Of a stretch of 64,000 nt of DNA, positions 41,492 to 53,167 are shown one piece after another. The translations under genes and the position numbers were made by a program. Origin of the DNA: Rhabditoides inermis (lineage: Eukaryota; Nematoda; Chromadorea; Rhabditida; Rhabditidae); the NCBI GenBank assembly GCA_963966185.1, contig CAWZYM010000308.1, positions 918,789-982,788 of the forward strand, written 5' to 3'. The notes beneath the pieces are model-generated. The model was not told the origin of the DNA. It worked only from the letters and a program-made list of their open reading frames with translations, and did not search any database. The number at the start of each line of letters is the position of its first letter. The first letter of the stretch is position 1.

Positions 41492-41986
41492 ATGAGCGAT
41501 ACTATAAAAGAGGTGGTGATGGGTGGACTGATCATATCGCTCAGCATGCTGCTCCTTCTCGTTCTGTTGTCGACTGCCGCTGCAGTGCCGGTTGTGCCGA
41601 ACGAGACTCATGCGGAGCACCCACTGTCGATCGACTCTACCGACAGGGCCCGCGCCAAGCACCTCCTCTCCCTGTCCAAACATAGGATGCGATGAGCGAT
41701 GAGATGGCAGCCGAAATGGAACGAACACCATCTTCACAACTACTTCGACACGATCAGCGAGGAGCATCCGAGGCGAGTACTGCACCGACCCATCCTCGCA
41801 GACTATGGATGCTGGGGGAGAGGTATCTGTTCGCGAGAGGAGAACATTGGAAGCGACGCAGCCGATTTCTGAAGAAGAGTGTGGCACTTCTGGACAGTGC
41901 GACGAAGGCCCGAATGAATCATGCAGTCAAGTATGGCAGAGGCCAGGCAGAGCAGTGCAGGAACAATCACGGAAGGCTACTCCACT
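41492..41986 (+). pseudogene. Decayed copy of the intronless secreted protein at 43378
   Basis: The first 60 codons match the start of the intact copy: signal peptide (GGLIISLSMLLLLVLLSTAAA), then VPVV, HPLSIDSTDRARAKHLLSL. After about 41680 the frame is lost. The remainder (41692-41986) still matches the intact gene at DNA level in pieces, including AEQCRNNHG near the end, but with deletions and frameshifts. An internal ATG frame there is not evidence for a new gene. Confidence 0.8.
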
Positions 41987-42117
41987 GATGCACTATACAT
42001 GGTTTCGCATAGTTATTTCAGATAATAAACAATTTTTCTTACAAAAGAGAGAAAATTTGTTCACGTTATACTTATAAATATCACGCTATACTTATATACA
42101 CAAATATAGAAACAAAT

Positions 42118-42810
42118 GTTCGCCTAGTGTGGAACCCTCAGGATGTGGGATCGGTGAATGCGATCAAATCTGTGCAGCGATACTATACGCGCCGAATATG
42201 TCGCCGCGCTGGTTTGTTCTCACTCACCTATCCCCAACGATTACAACTTATCGGCTTACAAACTATAGAGCAACGGCGCATTCTCAATGATGTGGCATAC
42301 ATGCATAAAGTGGCCACAAAGTCTACATACCTTGACTATCATGGTCTTTTCAACTTTGTACCAACTCGTTCTCGCACTTCTCATGGGTGGCGCGTGGTTC
42401 CGTGTTTTGATACAGCCCTTAAAGAAGAACTCCGGGGAAAGAGTTACCGTCCCAAAACATTAGCGCGCCCGGAACCAGATTTTGGCGGGAAACCGCGAGT
42501 ACGGCAGCGGTTATGAGAGTCCGCCCTCGTCCACTTAGGCTATTTGGACAAAGGAATCGTACTAAATATTTCAAAAACGTAACTTTTTGAAGCCTCTCAG
42601 AATTTTCATTGCCAGAATCGTGTTCCTAAGTATCATTTTGCCCCTATTGACCGGCATTCCTATTTTCCCCGGAGTTCTTCTTTAAGAGCAGTGCAATCTT
42701 CAACAGCATCTATATCTATATGCTTTGGAACTCACTCCGCCCTTCCATATTAATGTCTTCAAAACATGAAACTGTAAAATCCTTCCTAGAAAGTAATCCC
42801 CATTTGTTGC
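42118..42810 (+). mobile_element. 5'-truncated non-LTR retrotransposon fragment
   Basis: In one frame the text reads like the C-terminal end of a CR1/Jockey-type reverse transcriptase: VWNPQDVGSVNAIKSVQRYY, LTYPQRLQLIGLQTIEQRRI, then after an insertion LWNSLRPSILMSSKHETVKS FL. The 'ERL..LGL..LE.RR' and 'WNSLP' style motifs mark that position in these elements. The fragment is split by the TTAA element at 42423-42681. Confidence 0.7.
42423..42681. mobile_element. Miniature TTAA element nested in the LINE fragment
   Basis: 259 bp with 18-bp inverted ends (AGAAGAACTCCGGGGAAA), flanked by TTAA at 42419-42422 and 42682-42685. Removing it rejoins the reverse-transcriptase frame (CFDTAL to RAVQSSTAS). 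The ends differ from the 16487 and 59461 TTAA elements, so it is a separate family. Confidence 0.8.
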
Positions 42811-43377
42811 CAGTTGCCAGTTTCGAAAATTCGAAGACTGTAGTCAACATTCGATGCTTTCTGTATCATTTTACACTTTTCCCTATTAAAGTGACTCACT
42901 CACATTCAGTTTGTTTTCATAAAGTGCCACATAAGCGTATTCAAAATAATTTTCAACTCAGAGAGTTTTGGTTAGCTAGCGGATAAAAATAGTAGTCTGC
43001 AAATTGTTTGGGACGCGGCGTATGTAATGCAAGAAAATCTCATGCATTTTTATCAATCGTGGCTGCTGTTCTATTCAACATCGTCTACAATGACATGCAT
43101 CATACATGCAACCTCCCGCGTGTATTCGAAGTACCCGATAGACTATTAGTCGATTCTTTTTCAAGATTCACTGAAAATTATAGTGCAGATGATACTCTGA
43201 TTATACTCATCAGTATTCTGATTCCGCATTAGTATAGTCCGCGTTCACAACAAGAAATTAATGAGCATCCCACATTGTGTGCTATGTAAGATGTGCATTT
43301 GTGTTTTCTTGTATCATTCATGAATAATTCGAGAAACGTAGGCCTTACTGGCAAGCAATCCTTTAAAAGAGGCGGTG
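42811..43377. other. Spacer upstream of the intact secreted-protein gene
   Basis: AT-rich DNA, possibly further LINE remains to about 43230. No gene is supported. Confidence 0.35.
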
Positions 43378-43893
43378 ATGGGTGGAATGATGATATCGCT
43401 CAGCATGCTGCTCCTTCTCGTTCTGTTGTCGACTGCCGCCGCCGTGCCGGTTGTCCTCAATGACAACCCTGTGCACGTGGATCATCCTCTATCCATCGAT
43501 TCGACCGACAGGGCCCGCGCCAAACACATCCTCTCCCTCCTGGATATGCCCCAGCTACGCTCCCTCGTGGACGGCATGAGCAACGAGATGGCGTCCGAAG
43601 TGGAACACCACATGCACGCCTTCTACGACGCTACGAAAGAGGCGCCAGACGCGATACGCCTTCGAGGCAAGTACTGCACGGACCCGTCCGCGAAGATGAA
43701 TGTGGAATTGGATCTGCACAAGTTATCTCGCGAGAAGAGAGACGCGCTGGTTTCGGACGAAACGTTGCTGAAGAGTATGGCGTCTGCCGACAGTGGGACG
43801 AAGGTACTGATGGATTTAGCAGTCAAGTATGTAAACGAAGCAGAGCAGTGCAGGAACAACCACGGAAAGCTCCTCAGCTCATCTATTTCATAA
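43378..43893 (+). CDS. Small secreted protein, single exon
   Basis: One open frame of 171 residues from ATG at 43378 (an in-frame GTG at 43375 precedes it) to TAA. A strong signal peptide (MMISLSMLLLLVLLSTAAA) is followed by VPVVLNDN and HPLSIDSTDRARAKHIL. The mature part is helical and charged, with two cysteines (GKYCTDPS and EQCRNNHG) that could form one disulphide. No introns, unlike nearly every other gene in the window. A decayed tandem copy lies at 41492. The family is not recognised; it looks like a nematode-specific secreted protein. Confidence 0.7.
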   Translation: MGGMMISLSMLLLLVLLSTAAAVPVVLNDNPVHVDHPLSIDSTDRARAKHILSLLDMPQLRSLVDGMSNEMASEVEHHMHAFYDATKEAPDAIRLRGKYCTDPSAKMNVELDLHKLSREKRDALVSDETLLKSMASADSGTKVLMDLAVKYVNEAEQCRNNHGKLLSSSIS

Positions 43894-44162
43894 AACCTTC
43901 ACATCATTGTTACTTTTATGATCGATAAACATTACTTTTTGTTGTTTTGCCTGAAAAAAAGGAGAGAAACTGTGAAACAATTTGTCTTGAGCTAAACTCG
44001 TGGAGGTTGACTTCGTGGACACATATACATAGTTTAAGTATTCCTCACTATCCACTTATCCTTGTTCCCGAATCAGTTCTTCCCATTTCCCAGATGTATG
44101 CTATCAGTTAGAGAGGTTGAAACGTGCAAGCTCACAATATTTATCTCTTGTTTCACTGTATT

Positions 44163-44501
44163 ATTATCTGTTAAAAAGTACTTACGTAAAGATATTAAGT
44201 TTGTCTTGACCCAATTCAACAAAAGCGCATGCATAAAACGTTTACAAATACTAACACAAACCTGCGCATAACGGACAGTGGACATTAACAGATGAAATAT
44301 AACAATACAAATGAATAACGTCATACGTCCATATTAGAGAGAGAGAGAGAAGACGGAGAGAGAGAGGAGAGAGAGGAGACAGAGAGGGAGAGAGAGGCGC
44401 AGGTTTGTGTTAGTATTTGTAAACGTTTTATGCATGCGCTTTTGTTGAATTGGGTCAAGACAAACTTAATATCTTTACGTAAGTACTTTTTAACAGATAA
44501 T
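44163..44501. mobile_element. Miniature inverted-repeat element, ATTATC family, copy 2
   Basis: Arms at 44163-44275 and 44398-44501 are inverted copies starting ATTATCTGTTAAAAAGTACT. The sub-terminal caacaaaagcgcatgcat and acacaaacctgc blocks recur in the copies at 45581 and 60185. GA repeats fill the centre. Confidence 0.85.
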
Positions 44502-44946
44502 ATATGTGCTTTTGTTGAATTTCATAGAAATTTCTTCTCTTTCTGATTCCCAAGCTCTGTCGTTAATTAGTACGCATAGAACTATTATGTGACACATTTT
44601 ATGATGTGACACACAATGTTGCGTGTATATGTAACTATATTTTTTTTGGTATTGTATAGAAACAATTCTAATCGACACTTCTCTGAATTTCGGTCGCCGT
44701 GGTGTAAGTGCATGTCTGCGCTCTCACCCGACAGCGTGCTCTCTCGCGATTTCTCTGCGCGCCCTGCCCGCCTGCCGGGAGAGAGAGCTAGCCAGAGGGA
44801 CGGGAACCCAAAACAACGCAAACCCGGCGCGAATTAGACGCTGGCGGCGGCGAGGCGAACTACACTCAAAGTGCTAGTTGGAGAACACGCGCAGAAAACG
44901 CGAGAGAGTACGCTTTCGGCAGAGAGTCAGCGTTACCGGACACGAC

Positions 44947-45780
44947 ATTACAACCAGCGCGGCAGCGCTGGTTGGTTTGTGTTAACCCTAGTCGCGCGCT
45001 AGAATCTTCAAAAGGCGACTGAACGAAAGGTCCCTTAGAATCTTTACGAGAACAATGTGATGCTGATAGATGTTATCAGGATGTTAGAAAATGGTTAAGT
45101 TTCGATTTTGGTAACGCTAGCTGTTGTAGGAAGCGAGATACGCGCGCGCGCCCCCTGAGGGGCAGGCAATCCCCCGTGTACGGAACGTTTTCTAGGGGGG
45201 GGGGGGGGGTGGCGCGCACCGGCTGCCCCCAGCAGACAGAAGGTGCACAATCCGCACTGCCTGTGGATTGCACTGATATCGTTTAGATCGCGGGCTCTGT
45301 CGTGCGCACAGTAGTGTTGTGGTTAGCGATTGCGCCGTTGAGACACATGGCTCGAGTTCGGTTCCGGCTGGTGGCAAACCTTTTGTAATATATGATTTTA
45401 CATGGAAATGACATTGGAATTGTAAATTTTCCCATCAGCATTACCTAAACTCTTTTTTTGCAAGTTTTATACAATTTTGGACTCAACAAGGTGGGTGAAC
45501 TGTTGGCATTCTTTTAAAAAATGTTTTGTGGTTCATGTTAATGTAGATGGATTTATATGAAATCCAATAAAAGTACATTCATTATCTTTTAAAAGGACTT
45601 CCGTAAGAGAAGAGTTTGTGTTACTCAACGTAATGCAACAAAAGCTCATGCATTTTATCAATCGAAATAGTACACAAACCTGCTCCAATAGTTCAACAAG
45701 TTATATATAATCGATCGGATACCGAAATCAATTTCCCGACATACAACATTTGCTCGCATTAGTTTTAATTGCAGAAAGAG
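44947..45780 (+). repeat. Dispersed repeat, copy 2 (first copy at 900-1627)
   Basis: Same-strand near-identity with 900-1627, plus an extra block at 45270-45375 with tRNA-like boxes (tgtggttagcg and gagttcggttccggc). It overlaps the ATTATC element at 45581-45882 and ends inside that element's loop. Confidence 0.8.
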
Positions 45781-45882
45781 CAGGTTTGTTTACTATTTCG
45801 ATTGATAAAATGCATGAGCTTTTGTTGCATTACGTTGAGTAACACAAACTCTTCTCTTACGGAAGTCCTTTTAAAAGATAAT
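45581..45882. mobile_element. Miniature inverted-repeat element, ATTATC family, copy 3
   Basis: Arms 45581-45683 and 45779-45882 are inverted repeats (ATTATCTTTTAAAAGGACTT) around a 95-bp loop that includes the ttgcagaaag found at the exon start near 1620. Confidence 0.85.
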
Positions 45883-46218
45883 CTCTTATTGCCTGCGCCC
45901 GCCCGGCAGACGATAACGAAAGCGAGCATCCAGCAGCGTGACGGGAACCACGGACCCACACACACGCTGGCCTGTCGCATACTGCGCGCGCGCGATCGCT
46001 CATAACTTCTTTCGGAGAAAAGATACAAAGATGCCATCAATTAGTGATCTGGCCTACGGAACCGTGCGAATCTAACTAACATGAATTGGACAAGTTCACA
46101 TTCCTGCTAACATGATTTTTGGATATAGCTTCTTGAAAATTCTGGCGCGAGCCCTATCGTAAGCCAAAAGAGAGGGCGCTGCGCGCCCTCTCTAATTGTA
46201 TGTGGATTGCATCAAGTA
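45883..46218. other. Spacer between repeats
   Basis: It includes a perfect short hairpin at 46171-46193 (gagagggcgc stem) and no gene. Confidence 0.4.
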
Positions 46219-46575
46219 GCGGACAGACTCAAATCCTAGGGTCAGAAACAGCCTCAGATTTGTATCTGAGGGTCGGAAAGTGGTTCAGATTTTGCCTCAG
46301 ATTTGCCTCAGATTTTGCCTCAGATTGTTTCACCAGCCTCAGAAATAGGGTCAGATTGTTGCTTCCCGCCGAAACGTGGCGAACTCAGTATTGGTCTCGA
46401 CAGGAATAACCTGACTAGACGCGTCGACTACAATGCACATTATTTACTGGTTTAGTGTTGTTTTTTGTTATGTTTTTTGTTTTGTTTTGTTTTGTGTGTT
46501 TTGATTTATGAATCATGAAATCTTAATACAGTAATATGTTTTGATTTATGAATCATGAAATCTTAATACAGTAAT

Positions 46576-47478
46576 ATGCCGCCAAAAGAAAAGACCGGGA
46601 AAGCTGGAACTCGCCAGTATAACTGCGAGGCTCTGAAGGTGAGTGCATCTATTGCAGTGGACAAGAAGGTAACTACATCTTCTTGTATTATACTTGTTTT
46701 TCATTTAGCAGATCAAGTGCGAGCTGGACACAGAGGTGGCGTTGATAGACTCTGAGGGCGAGGCGCCAGCGCAGGATGAGGAAGTGCTGGCGATCGGAGA
46801 ACCCGGCCGGACTGTTGGGGATTCGCCGTCGGTAGCCTCTTCATACGACGCCTGGCTGGATAGAAACAAGAAGTGAGTTGTTTTAAAATACAAATTGATA
46901 TTTTTTCTGTTTCTAGGCGCTCTACTAGTGATGGGAAGAACAAAGTGGTTCTCAGCAAGGCGAGTGGATCAAGGACGGGAGAAGAGAAGGGAGGATTTCG
47001 TTTTTATTTGAATAATCCTTTATTTTAATTGTTTTGTAGGCGATCTGGAATGACTGCGAGTCGCTCTCTCTCAAACTCTTCTGCTGCAAGGTGAAACATT
47101 TATTATTGATTTTCTTTTATTTTGTATAACTGCTTCAGTTCGCCCCCGTCGCGTGTGTCATCGTCATCACCAACTTCTACGAGTATCCAAGACATGGCCG
47201 GTACTATGCTCATGCAGTACATAATGAGGAAAGACAAGGAAGAGAAGGAAGTTCCTCCAACTCTGCCAGCACAACACCTTCAAGTTCAACAAACATCCAA
47301 GTTCCCCGTGAGTGTTCGCAACGAGGTATTCTTCCATTATCTAGACCATTTTCTGAACATGATTCCTCTTCACCAAACGCTAGAAGTTCAGTCATTGATT
47401 CGAGATTACTGCGAAACATCTATCAGAGGAAGGTACCTGGGAAACTTCGACCCTCAGTTTACCATGCGCTCTTTGTAG
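46576..47478 (+). CDS. Harbinger ORF1-like accessory protein
   Basis: Exons: 46576-46638, 46712-46872, 46917-46959, 47040-47090, then 47139 onward. The first four join in phase 0 and give a start MPPKEKTGKAGTRQYNCEAL and an acidic middle. The intron after 46959 begins with GC (gcgagt). In the last exon two frames are open: the one continuous with the first four exons, and another ending at 47478 with a more protein-like C-terminus (SVRNEVFFHYLDHFLNMIPL). So a one-base shift or an unseen splice variant is likely. Position opposite the transposase suggests the DNA-binding partner that PIF/Harbinger elements need. I saw no clear Myb/SANT tryptophans. Confidence 0.5.
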
Positions 47479-47663
47479 AACTCTGTGTATTACTGTTGAT
47501 GTCCAACATATAGTTGTGATTTCTTCTTTGTCACATTTATATAGGATGATATATTGTTTGTTTATTTATTTGTTGTTTGTATAGTGAATTTGTTGTTTGT
47601 ATAGTATAATAGTTTGTTTGTTAGTCTTGTTTCGAAAATAAATAAAATATATTTATTCAATTA

Positions 47664-48937
47664 TTAAATCATATTCTGCTGCCACGGAACAGCTCCGATG
47701 CCATTAAACCAATCAATGAGCTCATTCCGGACGTGTCCACCGGAAACCCCACTGTTGTTATCGTCATTGCCTTGCTGTGCCAGTTGCGGAATTTGCATGT
47801 CCTGGTTTTCGATATGTTCGTATGTGAGGTTATGGAGTAGCAATATCGCGGTGATCACAGCAGTGCTCGTATCAGGGGATGTTTCCATTGCACGTCCGAG
47901 AATTCGCCACTGACTAGCCATGATTCCAAAGCAGTTTTCGATCACCCTCCTTCCTCTGCTGACCCTATAGTTGTAGATTCTGTGGGGAGTAGACAAGTTG
48001 TCACCAGACAAGGGTTTCACGAGTCTGTTCGAGATGGCGAATATTCCGTCTGCTAGTACGAAATATGGGATAGGAGTAGTGGTTCCAGGGAGGTTTCTGT
48101 CGGGCGGAATGGTGGGATCAGTTCTCAAAACAGAGAGAAGGCTACTCTGGTTGTACACGGAAGCGTCATTGAGAGAACCGAACGAACCAACAGAAGCATA
48201 CAGGATACGGTAACGAGAGTCACACAAAACAAGCATGTTAAGAGAGTGAAAATTGTGAAAACAATAATAAAGGCTACCAGCGTTAGCGGGTTTCTTGATT
48301 CGACAATGTTTTCCATCCAGAGCACCCAAACAATTGGGGACATCCCATCGATCTAGGAAACCGATTGCAACCTCCTCCCACTCTGCACGAGTTGCAGGCA
48401 GCGAGATCAGCTCTCCCATAGACACGATGATTGCATTAGCCACTTCTTTTACGATGCTGTTGAGTGTGCTTCTTCCGATGCCACACAGCAACGCGAGGAA
48501 CATGTGAGACGGACCTGACATTGAATATCATACATATTATATATGTGACAAAGTGTGTCAACCTTGAGCAACATATTGCAGGAAGTAGAATAGTCTCTCC
48601 TCAGCTGGAATTGTGTCAGAAGTAGTACGATGTGGCATGAAGGGGGAAACTTTGCCGAGGACCCAGTCGAACTGCTCACACGAGAGTCTGCATTTCATCT
48701 GAGCAAGGGAAAACTGCTTATTGAACATAATGATGTTCTGTGTACCTTGAATTCAGCAGGATAAGATCTCATGCGATAGTACTCGCCACGGAGCTCGAAT
48801 CTCCTATCTGTGAGAAAACGGGAGCGGCGAACAGAACGATGCCGAATGAGACGGTCGACAACTTGCACGGTAACATCGACGGAACACGTCGTACACGACA
48901 GGTACCATAATATGAAGAGAAGAATCTCTTCTTCCAT
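47664..48937 (-). CDS. PIF/Harbinger transposase (DDE, HARBI1-like)
   Basis: Three exons: 48746-48937 (ATG), 48563-48698, 47664-48514 (stop). They join in phase, 392 residues, a normal length. The N-terminal part has MKCRLSCEQFDWVLGKVSPF and a helix-turn-helix-like stretch (GIGRSTLNSIVKEV). The catalytic domain has NCLGALDGKHCRIKKP (first Asp), GSFGSLNDASVYNQS, YFVLADGIFAISNRL (second Asp) and RGRRVIENCFGIMASQWR (Glu). No stops or frameshifts, so the copy may be recent. Confidence 0.9.
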
Positions 48938-49255
48938 CTAATACAATAGTTAGTTAATGCACGAACCATAAAACATGTCAGAAAACTATAAAAAATCGAT
49001 ACTAGTAGATGGAAAACATTCGGGTACAATTTACTGTTTGTACACGTTATTTTTCAATAAGGATATTCGTTTTGAGACCAATACTGAGTTCGCCACGTTC
49101 CGGCGGGAAGCAACAATCTGACCCACTTTCTGAGGCTGGGGAGACAATCTGAGGCAAAATCTGAAGCAAAATCTGACCCACTTTCTGACCCTCAGATACA
49201 AATCTGAGGTGTTTCTGAGGCAAAATCTAGGCCTAGATTTGAGTTTGTCTTTCGC

Positions 49256-49951
49256 TTAAATGGCACCGCCTGCCGCCCTCTGAGGAATGGCTTTCCTTGC
49301 TGATTTCAAAACGATCGCTTCCTATCTGAGTGTTTTTGTGCGCACTCTCTACATAGTATATGAAAACATTGTTACATAATTAACTGTTTCATAGAAGTTA
49401 TAAATATCCTAGTTCTCAAAGTTATAAATATCATAGTCCTCAAAGCAATATTGAATTTATATGAGTATCTTAAGTTTTATAAAAGTCAGTGAAGTTCAAT
49501 TCGGATTTGGTTAACAGAATTAAAAAAAAGCTTATAATGAGCATGAATCGATGATTTGGCAACAATCAGTTTCGCTTTAGGAGGAAACTATCTACATAGC
49601 AAATGAACTGTAATATTATTCATGAAATTGTCACTTAGTTCCCTGGACATGTTTTTTGCGTTTCTCAGAACCTTAGATAATAACTTAATAATAACTGAAC
49701 ACACATTTGTATACATATAATTTGAAGATACAGATACGATAGAAAACCAACGAACCAACGTTCACAAACAACTCTTTTCTGTTTTCGACAAGATGCATAG
49801 TTTGTATTGCATGCGAGTTATGAAAGGCTTTGATTTTTTTCTGGGTTTCCGCTCGATCGAACGTTTATTATTGTATACATTTTGTGACGCACCTATAAAT
49901 TGATGCACTTATAAATTTCGTTACGATTCTTGGTCAACTTTCAGCTTGGTA
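49256..49951. other. Upstream region of the first chemoreceptor
   Basis: AT-rich, with TATAAAT-like sites near 49893 and 49910, 40-60 bp before the receptor start. No gene. Confidence 0.4.
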
Positions 49952-50351
49952 ATGTATTCTCGTTCGACTCATCAGATACTTCTTTTCGCTAATGCTGTCC
50001 TCACATTTATCCTAAACTCCATTCTCATCAGCCTGATTCTGAAAAAGGTAGTCATACTATCAGTATTGTAAATATATGCACATAGTTGATAATATGAAGT
50101 TGATGAGAGTTTCAGACGCAGATCGGTATCGGTACTTACAAATGGCTACTTTTTGCGTTTGCTTCATTCGACATTCTATATTCCATATTCCATGTTGTTG
50201 TTGTGCCGGTGAGAACACATACATATTTGGAACTTGATTCTTGGTATTTTTTTTATTTTTTTTTTTAAAGTAGCTTGATTTCAGGGAATGCACACCTACG
50301 GCACTGGCTTCGTCGTGTTCAGCAACGGACTGTTCGCTGAGGGCACTGTCG

Positions 50352-50449
<98 letters not shown>

Positions 50450-51071
50450 ATCTCTCTTTATGCTTCTCTCTTCACGTTTTTTTAGGCGCCATACTCTCAG
50501 CCATCTACTGTTCCATCTTCGCGCAATGCCTCATTCTGCTCGTCTACCACTTTGTCTATCGATACTGCAGTATGTGCAGGTGAGCAATGAAAACTGCGGT
50601 CAGTCTCTTCAAAATTATTTTCAAAGTGTTTCGAAGGCAATTAGGTGTTTTGAAAGCATTCGAAAGTGTTTTGAAGATACTGACAGCAAACGGACATGTG
50701 ACATGGCTATGTACTGTTCAGGCCACAGTGTATGTACGTGTTCTCTGAGCTGCGAGGCTTCCTCCTCCTCCTTTCCCTTTTCATCGCAGTCGGACTGGTC
50801 TGGTTCGCGGGGTGTGTGCTGGGCATGTGGCCGACACAGCAGTACAGGTAGGTACACAACATATCTGTTAGAACTCATTCCAACATGACATCACATATTT
50901 GTGATTGAGAATAGTTTCATGTACAGCCGTTTTTTCCAGAGATTACCTGCGCTCGAATATGCGAGAGTTGTATGGAATCGATGTGGATAGCATCGGGATG
51001 TTCGGAGGGTTCTATCGGGTACTCACCTTCACTCTCTCCCTTCCTCTCTCTTTCTTCCCCCTCCCTTTCTC

Positions 51072-51114
<43 letters not shown>

Positions 51115-52107
51115 CCCTCTCCTCATCCCCATTCTCCAGCGCACCTTGTCGGATGGCCGCGTGGAGATCTTCTGGCGAGACTCTCTCACAGCACTTCTTT
51201 TCTCATGCATCGTCGTCGGCAGCTTGGGTGAGTGATGTCTGTCTTCGTTGTAGTCAGAATGAGTGTGTGATCGCTTGGCTGTGTCCAGCAGCCGCCGCAC
51301 GCGGATCGTGGGCACGCCACGTGGACCTGACTCTCTCTCTCTCTTTTATAGTACTGTTATGTTTTCGTGTACATTCAATCATGACAGCTTACCTAATAAG
51401 TAGCATTGCTTGCAACACCTAGATTCTCAATGTGATTGAAATGCTGATTTCTTGCAGGTACGATTTTGTTCTGTGGAGTACAGACGTATCGCATGCTTCA
51501 TTCCAATGACTCCCATGCGTCCTCGAGAACCAAGAGACTCCAGAGACAGCTGTTCAACTCTCTATTAGTACAGGTATTTTATTAAATACAATTTTAACAT
51601 AAAAAAGTCTTTCAATTTTTATGCCGTAAGTATGCGAGAAGTGGGACTCCATTCTCACTATTCAATTCACATTTACAAAAAAAATAAGCATTACACAAAC
51701 ATCTCTGAGCATTACACAAACATCTTCCATTGCAGACAGTGATTCCAGTCTTCTGTTCGTACATCCCCGTAGCAGTGGTCGTCGCCGGTCCGATGCTCGA
51801 CTACTCTGTCGGAGTCTACACCATGTACATGCCCATATTCGTCAGCTTCTATCCAGGCACGTGAGCGCACCAGTTTCCTTCCCTCGTATACGCATCCAGT
51901 GGACACACTCTCTCTTTCTTTCAGTTCTCGATCCAATTGCACTCATCCTCTTCATTGGAGACTATCGCAAGGCGGTGTGGAGGTGATTTTGCTGTGATTT
52001 TAATATTATTCAATATTGGTTCACGTTTCAGAGTGTTGCGTCAATTGAGCGGTGACGTCACATCTGTAGGGGAAAGCAGAAGGGTCTCCACCAATCAACA
52101 CTATTAA
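49952..52107 (+). CDS. Str-type seven-transmembrane chemoreceptor 1
   Basis: Eleven exons: 49952-50047, 50116-50208, 50285-50351, 50486-50579, 50722-50847, 50940-51018, 51140-51227, 51458-51573, 51736-51856, 51925-51982, 52032-52107 (TAA). Product 337 residues. Str family features: GTYKWLLFAFASFDILYSI (TM2), MHTYGTGFVVFSNG, a Tyr-Arg-Tyr after TM3 (FVYRYC), a central GLVWFAGCVLGMWPT (TM4), RLQRQLFNSLLVQTVIP (TM6), and YPVLDPIALILFIGDYRKAV (TM7 and tail). Such GPCRs act in chemosensory neurons. The intron after 51856 starts GC (gcacgt), where paralogues have GT. CT and AT microsatellites lie in introns at 50357 and 50393. Confidence 0.88.
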
Positions 52108-53167
52108 CTGTAACGATTCACTGAATTGAATTGTGTTTTGATTTTTGATTTGAAATGTATTGAAATAGTATGTTCATTGTATATCATACTCGTGTGAAAA
52201 ATCATACTTTTAATAAGTAACGTTATAAATTGGTGTTTGTGAAAGTGAAAGAATCATACGTTGGCAAAATAAACCTACACTATCATATATATATAAATAT
52301 ATATACAAATTACCTTATCCGGATAAGGAAAAAAACATCTAAGCTGTATGAGTTTTATAGAAATGCTAATATATTTGTGCACTTACCTGGCAAACGTGCA
52401 CATTCATAAATTGTACATAGATGCTGAAAACGACATTTCCAGAGCACAGTCTAGAACGATTGCAGGCGTTTCGGCGAAATGCCAAATGGTCAACAAGGAT
52501 TAGATCAGCATTTATTTAAGATTATCAAACCATCATGCACTTTATTTCAACATTTTTTCTCTCTTCCATTACTGTATTCAGAAGTAGTGGTTCTTCCGAT
52601 TAAAGATTGTTCAGTCTATTCAAGCGGTTTTCGTTATTTTGTTGATATGCAGGAGTATAAAGTAATAGAACCTTCCAACAAATACCTCAAAGTCCATCGC
52701 GCACTCTTGAAACCGGTAGATTTGTGTTGGTTGATTGTATCGGGACGATTATAATAAACAAAAGAATACGTTCCGTCTTCCGTCCATACAATAGCACATA
52801 ATAATTTTATCGTTCAAATGATTTTCTTCAGTTTTTGAAACAAATGTTGCGAGAACATTGATGTTTATATTAGTTAATCGCTCGACCCTATCGACTTCCT
52901 TGCCATTTTATTGATCATAGGAATGCCAGTCTTGTATGTCGTCCACATAGGCCACGCAAAGGGACTATAAAAGGACAACTTTTGCATACTCATTTGACGT
53001 CCATTGTTCGTACAGGTCAGTCTATATCTCATTGCATCTATGAAAGTTGTCAGAACCCCGTTGTTTGTGGAGTTTTGTTGTTTTCTTATTAGATATGTGC
53101 ATCACCCCTTACCCTCTGTCAGGAATCATTATCATTTAAGAAAAGATCAGCCTGACCTTTTTTGGGC
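52108..53167. other. Spacer between receptors 1 and 2
   Basis: AT-rich; an ATG frame at 52479-52754 has no family resemblance or splice support. The TATA box at 52966 lies here. Confidence 0.4.
52966..52972 (+). promoter_or_regulatory. Candidate TATA box for receptor 2
   Basis: GGGACTATAAAAGG lies 196 bp upstream of the receptor 2 ATG; a non-coding first exon spliced near 53160 would place it correctly. Confidence 0.35.

Larger units (their letters stand above)
46219..49255. mobile_element. PIF/Harbinger DNA transposon, apparently complete
   Basis: About 180-bp terminal inverted repeats (46219-46398 and 49074-49255) are full of cagattt/tctgag sub-repeats. Inside are two divergently placed genes typical of this superfamily: a DNA-binding ORF1-like protein (plus, 46576) and a DDE transposase (minus, 48937-47664). 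The target duplication (3 bp in this superfamily) could not be fixed, because the outermost bases of the two ends differ. Confidence 0.85.

Noticed and set aside
52479..52754. A 91-codon open frame between receptors 1 and 2
   Set aside because: No recognisable domain, poor codon use, no splice support; expected by chance in AT-rich DNA.
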